Below, one piece after another: positions 23,510 to 26,022 of a DNA stretch of 26,022 nt; the first letter of the stretch is position 1, and each line of letters opens with the position of its first letter. The notes below the pieces were generated by a model. That model saw only the letters and a program-made list of their open reading frames with translations, was not told where the DNA came from and did not search any database. The stretch spans positions 1-26,022 of the forward strand of contig NYYH01000039.1 in NCBI GenBank assembly GCA_002686705.1, given 5' to 3'. The position numbers and the translations under genes are program-made. The DNA comes from Bacteroidota bacterium. Lineage in GTDB: Bacteria > Bacteroidota > Bacteroidia > Bacteroidales > F082.

Positions 23510-25525
23510 TTAGTTTTTATGATCACTTATTATCAAATCAAGTACTTCCTTATTCATCCTAACGGGATACTTTTTCTTTAATTGCTCTATCCACTCTTTT
23601 TCAAGGAATGCTTGATAATCAGCCGTTACAAGTCCACGTGCTTCATCTAATTTTTTTGCTCGAGGAGGAATTATCTCACTAATTTTTACAAAAACTATGA
23701 GTTCTTCCACATCAGAATTTATAGGGCCAGAAATACCAATTTTCCAATCCACCATGTCAACATACTTATCATCACCTTTTTCGAATACATCAGGTAGAAT
23801 TTGTACTGATCGGATGCTGTCATCGTCCAGTGCTTTTGCAATATCTCCATCATTGTCGTTTTGCTCAATAATTAGTGATACTTTATCTAACACAGTGTTA
23901 TCCTTCAACTCATAAACGGTTGCATTAACGCGCTCACCCCAATTATAATCATCACCATTGTTAAAGAAATATTCTTGTAACCCAACTGTGTCTTTAACTG
24001 CTTTTGTCCATATCTTATCATCAGTTAAGTTAAATAGAAGAATTCCATCATGATATTCCTGAACAAGTTCTTTGAATTCTGGATATTGATCTTCTAGATT
24101 TTTATCCATAAAATTTATGCAATTCTCATTCTCGAAATTTGTAAAAAGCTGATTCAGATAAACATCTTTATCAATATTATCTTGTATTCTCTGATTTGTT
24201 TGAACAAATCTGGCAAAATCATATTGTGTATATTTCTCTTTTCTTAATTTCATTACTGGAAGAGTCATCCCAATAAGCGGATCAGCAACAAATCTTTTGT
24301 TCAAAACAGAAGTGTCAATTGCATTTATTATTTCAGTAATTGCCTCAGGATAAATTTTAAATTTATTTTCTATTTTAATTTTTGCTATTACTACATCTTC
24401 GCTTTTACGTGATCTTTGATCTTTAGTAAGTCGCTCTTTTAGCCTTGCAGATTCTTCTTCTAATGTTCCTGGTTTTTCAACATTAATGAGTTTAATTATA
24501 TGGAAACCATAAGCTGTTTTAACTGGTTCTGAAACATCGTCAATCTCAAGGTTATCAACTATTTTAACAAATTCCGGAACAACTCTGTTGCACGAAAACT
24601 TACTTAGTTTACCTTGATTTTTTATCGATCCTCTATCCTCAGAATATTCTGCAACAGCATCTTCAAACGATAAACCATCTTGAATTTTGGAATAAATATT
24701 ATTTATCTTTTCTACTTTTCGTATTGAATCTTCGGTTGAGGCTTCAGGTCGTAAAGCAACAAAAATATGAGCTACTTCTGCATAACCCATTGCATCTTTA
24801 ATGTCAGTTACTTTTATAATATGGTAACCGTATTTTGTTCTTACAATAGGTGAAATTTGGTTTATTCCAGTATTATAAGCAGCATTTTCGAATGGATATA
24901 CCATATTAAAAACCGTGAAATAACCAAGATCTCCTTTGTTTCCTGCCCTGAATCTCTGCTTATTGGGTATTGCTTCTCTGTCTCGTGCTGAAGGATCGTC
25001 AGAATATTCAACAGCGGCTTCTGCAAAATCTTTACCAGTTGTAACTTCTTTATGAATTTTGGATATTTTATTATATGCCTTTAAAGTATCTTCAGGAATA
25101 GCATTTTCATCAACCATAATTAGTATATGACTAGCTCTAATATCTTTATTCAAATGATTGTAAGCTTCTTCTAGTAAGGATTCGTTCACAGTTTCATCAA
25201 CGAAATAAGGAATTGCAAGCTGGTCCCTGTACCCTGCGAGTTCCGTTTTAAAACTCACAACTGTATCCATCATTAAGGCTTCAGCTTCTAATACCTTAAG
25301 TTTGAAGTTAATATATAGATCGAGATATTCTCTAACTGCATCTTCATTATATAAATCAGTTTGTGCATTATTCTTTTCATAAACTTTGGTAAACTCACTT
25401 GCGGTAACTTTTTCATCTCCAATTGTTACCAGAACTTTTTTGCCAGTAGATTTTTGTGATATTGCATTGCTTACTGCGAATACAATTGCTAACGATAATA
25501 ATAATCCTCTTGAAAGGTTCTTCAT
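23510..25525 (-). CDS. Periplasmic peptidyl-prolyl isomerase, two parvulin domains and long C-terminal domain
   Basis: A 671-residue exported PPIase. The signal peptide spans residues 1-23 (ends NAISQ). A helical chaperone domain follows (about 28-125, VLVTIGDEKVTASEFTKVYE). Parvulin 1 is at about 129-240 (IRASHILIMVDE, KGDLGYFTVFNMVYPFE, KYGYHIIKV), with a small insert before GDLGYF. Parvulin 2 is at about 248-347 (AEVAHIFVAL, QGKLSKFSCNRVVPEF, AYGFHIIKL). The C-terminal ~320 residues have no motif I recognise and end NKEVLDLIISDHKN. The two isomerase domains fit a PpiD/SurA-type folding factor for envelope proteins. It is the first of three SurA-like genes downstream of guaB, 113 bases from the guaB stop codon. 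No TAnnTTTG element was found in that gap, so it may be transcribed from further upstream. Confidence 0.92.
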   Translation of the reverse strand: MKNLSRGLLLSLAIVFAVSNAISQKSTGKKVLVTIGDEKVTASEFTKVYEKNNAQTDLYNEDAVREYLDLYINFKLKVLEAEALMMDTVVSFKTELAGYRDQLAIPYFVDETVNESLLEEAYNHLNKDIRASHILIMVDENAIPEDTLKAYNKISKIHKEVTTGKDFAEAAVEYSDDPSARDREAIPNKQRFRAGNKGDLGYFTVFNMVYPFENAAYNTGINQISPIVRTKYGYHIIKVTDIKDAMGYAEVAHIFVALRPEASTEDSIRKVEKINNIYSKIQDGLSFEDAVAEYSEDRGSIKNQGKLSKFSCNRVVPEFVKIVDNLEIDDVSEPVKTAYGFHIIKLINVEKPGTLEEESARLKERLTKDQRSRKSEDVVIAKIKIENKFKIYPEAITEIINAIDTSVLNKRFVADPLIGMTLPVMKLRKEKYTQYDFARFVQTNQRIQDNIDKDVYLNQLFTNFENENCINFMDKNLEDQYPEFKELVQEYHDGILLFNLTDDKIWTKAVKDTVGLQEYFFNNGDDYNWGERVNATVYELKDNTVLDKVSLIIEQNDNDGDIAKALDDDSIRSVQILPDVFEKGDDKYVDMVDWKIGISGPINSDVEELIVFVKISEIIPPRAKKLDEARGLVTADYQAFLEKEWIEQLKKKYPVRMNKEVLDLIISDHKN

Positions 25526-25638
25526 TGTTAATTTATTTATTGATAATTTATATTTTGTTAGGTTTTATTTTTCTTTAAGATGTTTGCTGGTATTTGCTCA
25601 TCTGCTCAATTATCTTAAACTTAAAAGTGATTTGCTAA

Positions 25639-26022
<384 letters not shown>

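Overview
The window is a gene-dense, AT-rich stretch of a Bacteroidota genome. The evidence is two very large secreted proteins with C-terminal type IX secretion (T9SS type A) sorting domains, lipoproteins with short lipoboxes, and at least six intergenic matches in sensible orientation to the Bacteroidota -7 promoter element TAnnTTTG. Gene starts also lack obvious Shine-Dalgarno sequences. T9SS argues for a Flavobacteriia-, Cytophagia- or Marinilabiliales-like lineage rather than Bacteroides; class cannot be fixed from this window. No mobile element, phage gene, CRISPR array, rRNA or tRNA was seen. No gene-free stretch exceeds 300 bases.

Layout. Positions 1-92 are a perfect 92-bp palindrome with no spacer at the left edge, followed by an intrinsic terminator. 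Two leftward secreted proteins follow (222-7129): a GEVED/CARDB-like protein, and a BNR-type beta-propeller with five PKD domains. A TlpA-like lipoprotein thioredoxin (7370-7912, +) overlaps the tail of a leftward nucleotide and folate group: bifunctional nuclease (DUF151/UVR), NupC-type nucleoside transporter, thyA, folA and an unknown lipoprotein. NupC imports nucleosides, ThyA makes dTMP, and FolA regenerates the folate ThyA oxidises.

Two rightward genes follow: a divergent membrane-bound pyrophosphatase (12729-15188) with a clear promoter and terminator, and full-length glycine dehydrogenase gcvP (15386-18292). Convergent to gcvP is the pair DUF368 (PopT-type polyprenyl-phosphate translocase family) and aroE.

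The right end is a leftward cluster: guaB (3' part only), a double-parvulin PPIase, a SurA-like lipoprotein with a decayed parvulin region, a second SurA-like double-parvulin PPIase, and a MoxR AAA+ ATPase. The three chaperone-like proteins look like an envelope protein folding operon, which fits an organism exporting many outer-membrane and T9SS proteins.

Most of the window is conserved core genome and I see no convincing new system. The items most worth checking are the terminal palindrome, the altered catalytic signature of the pyrophosphatase, and the decayed parvulin inside the SurA-like operon.
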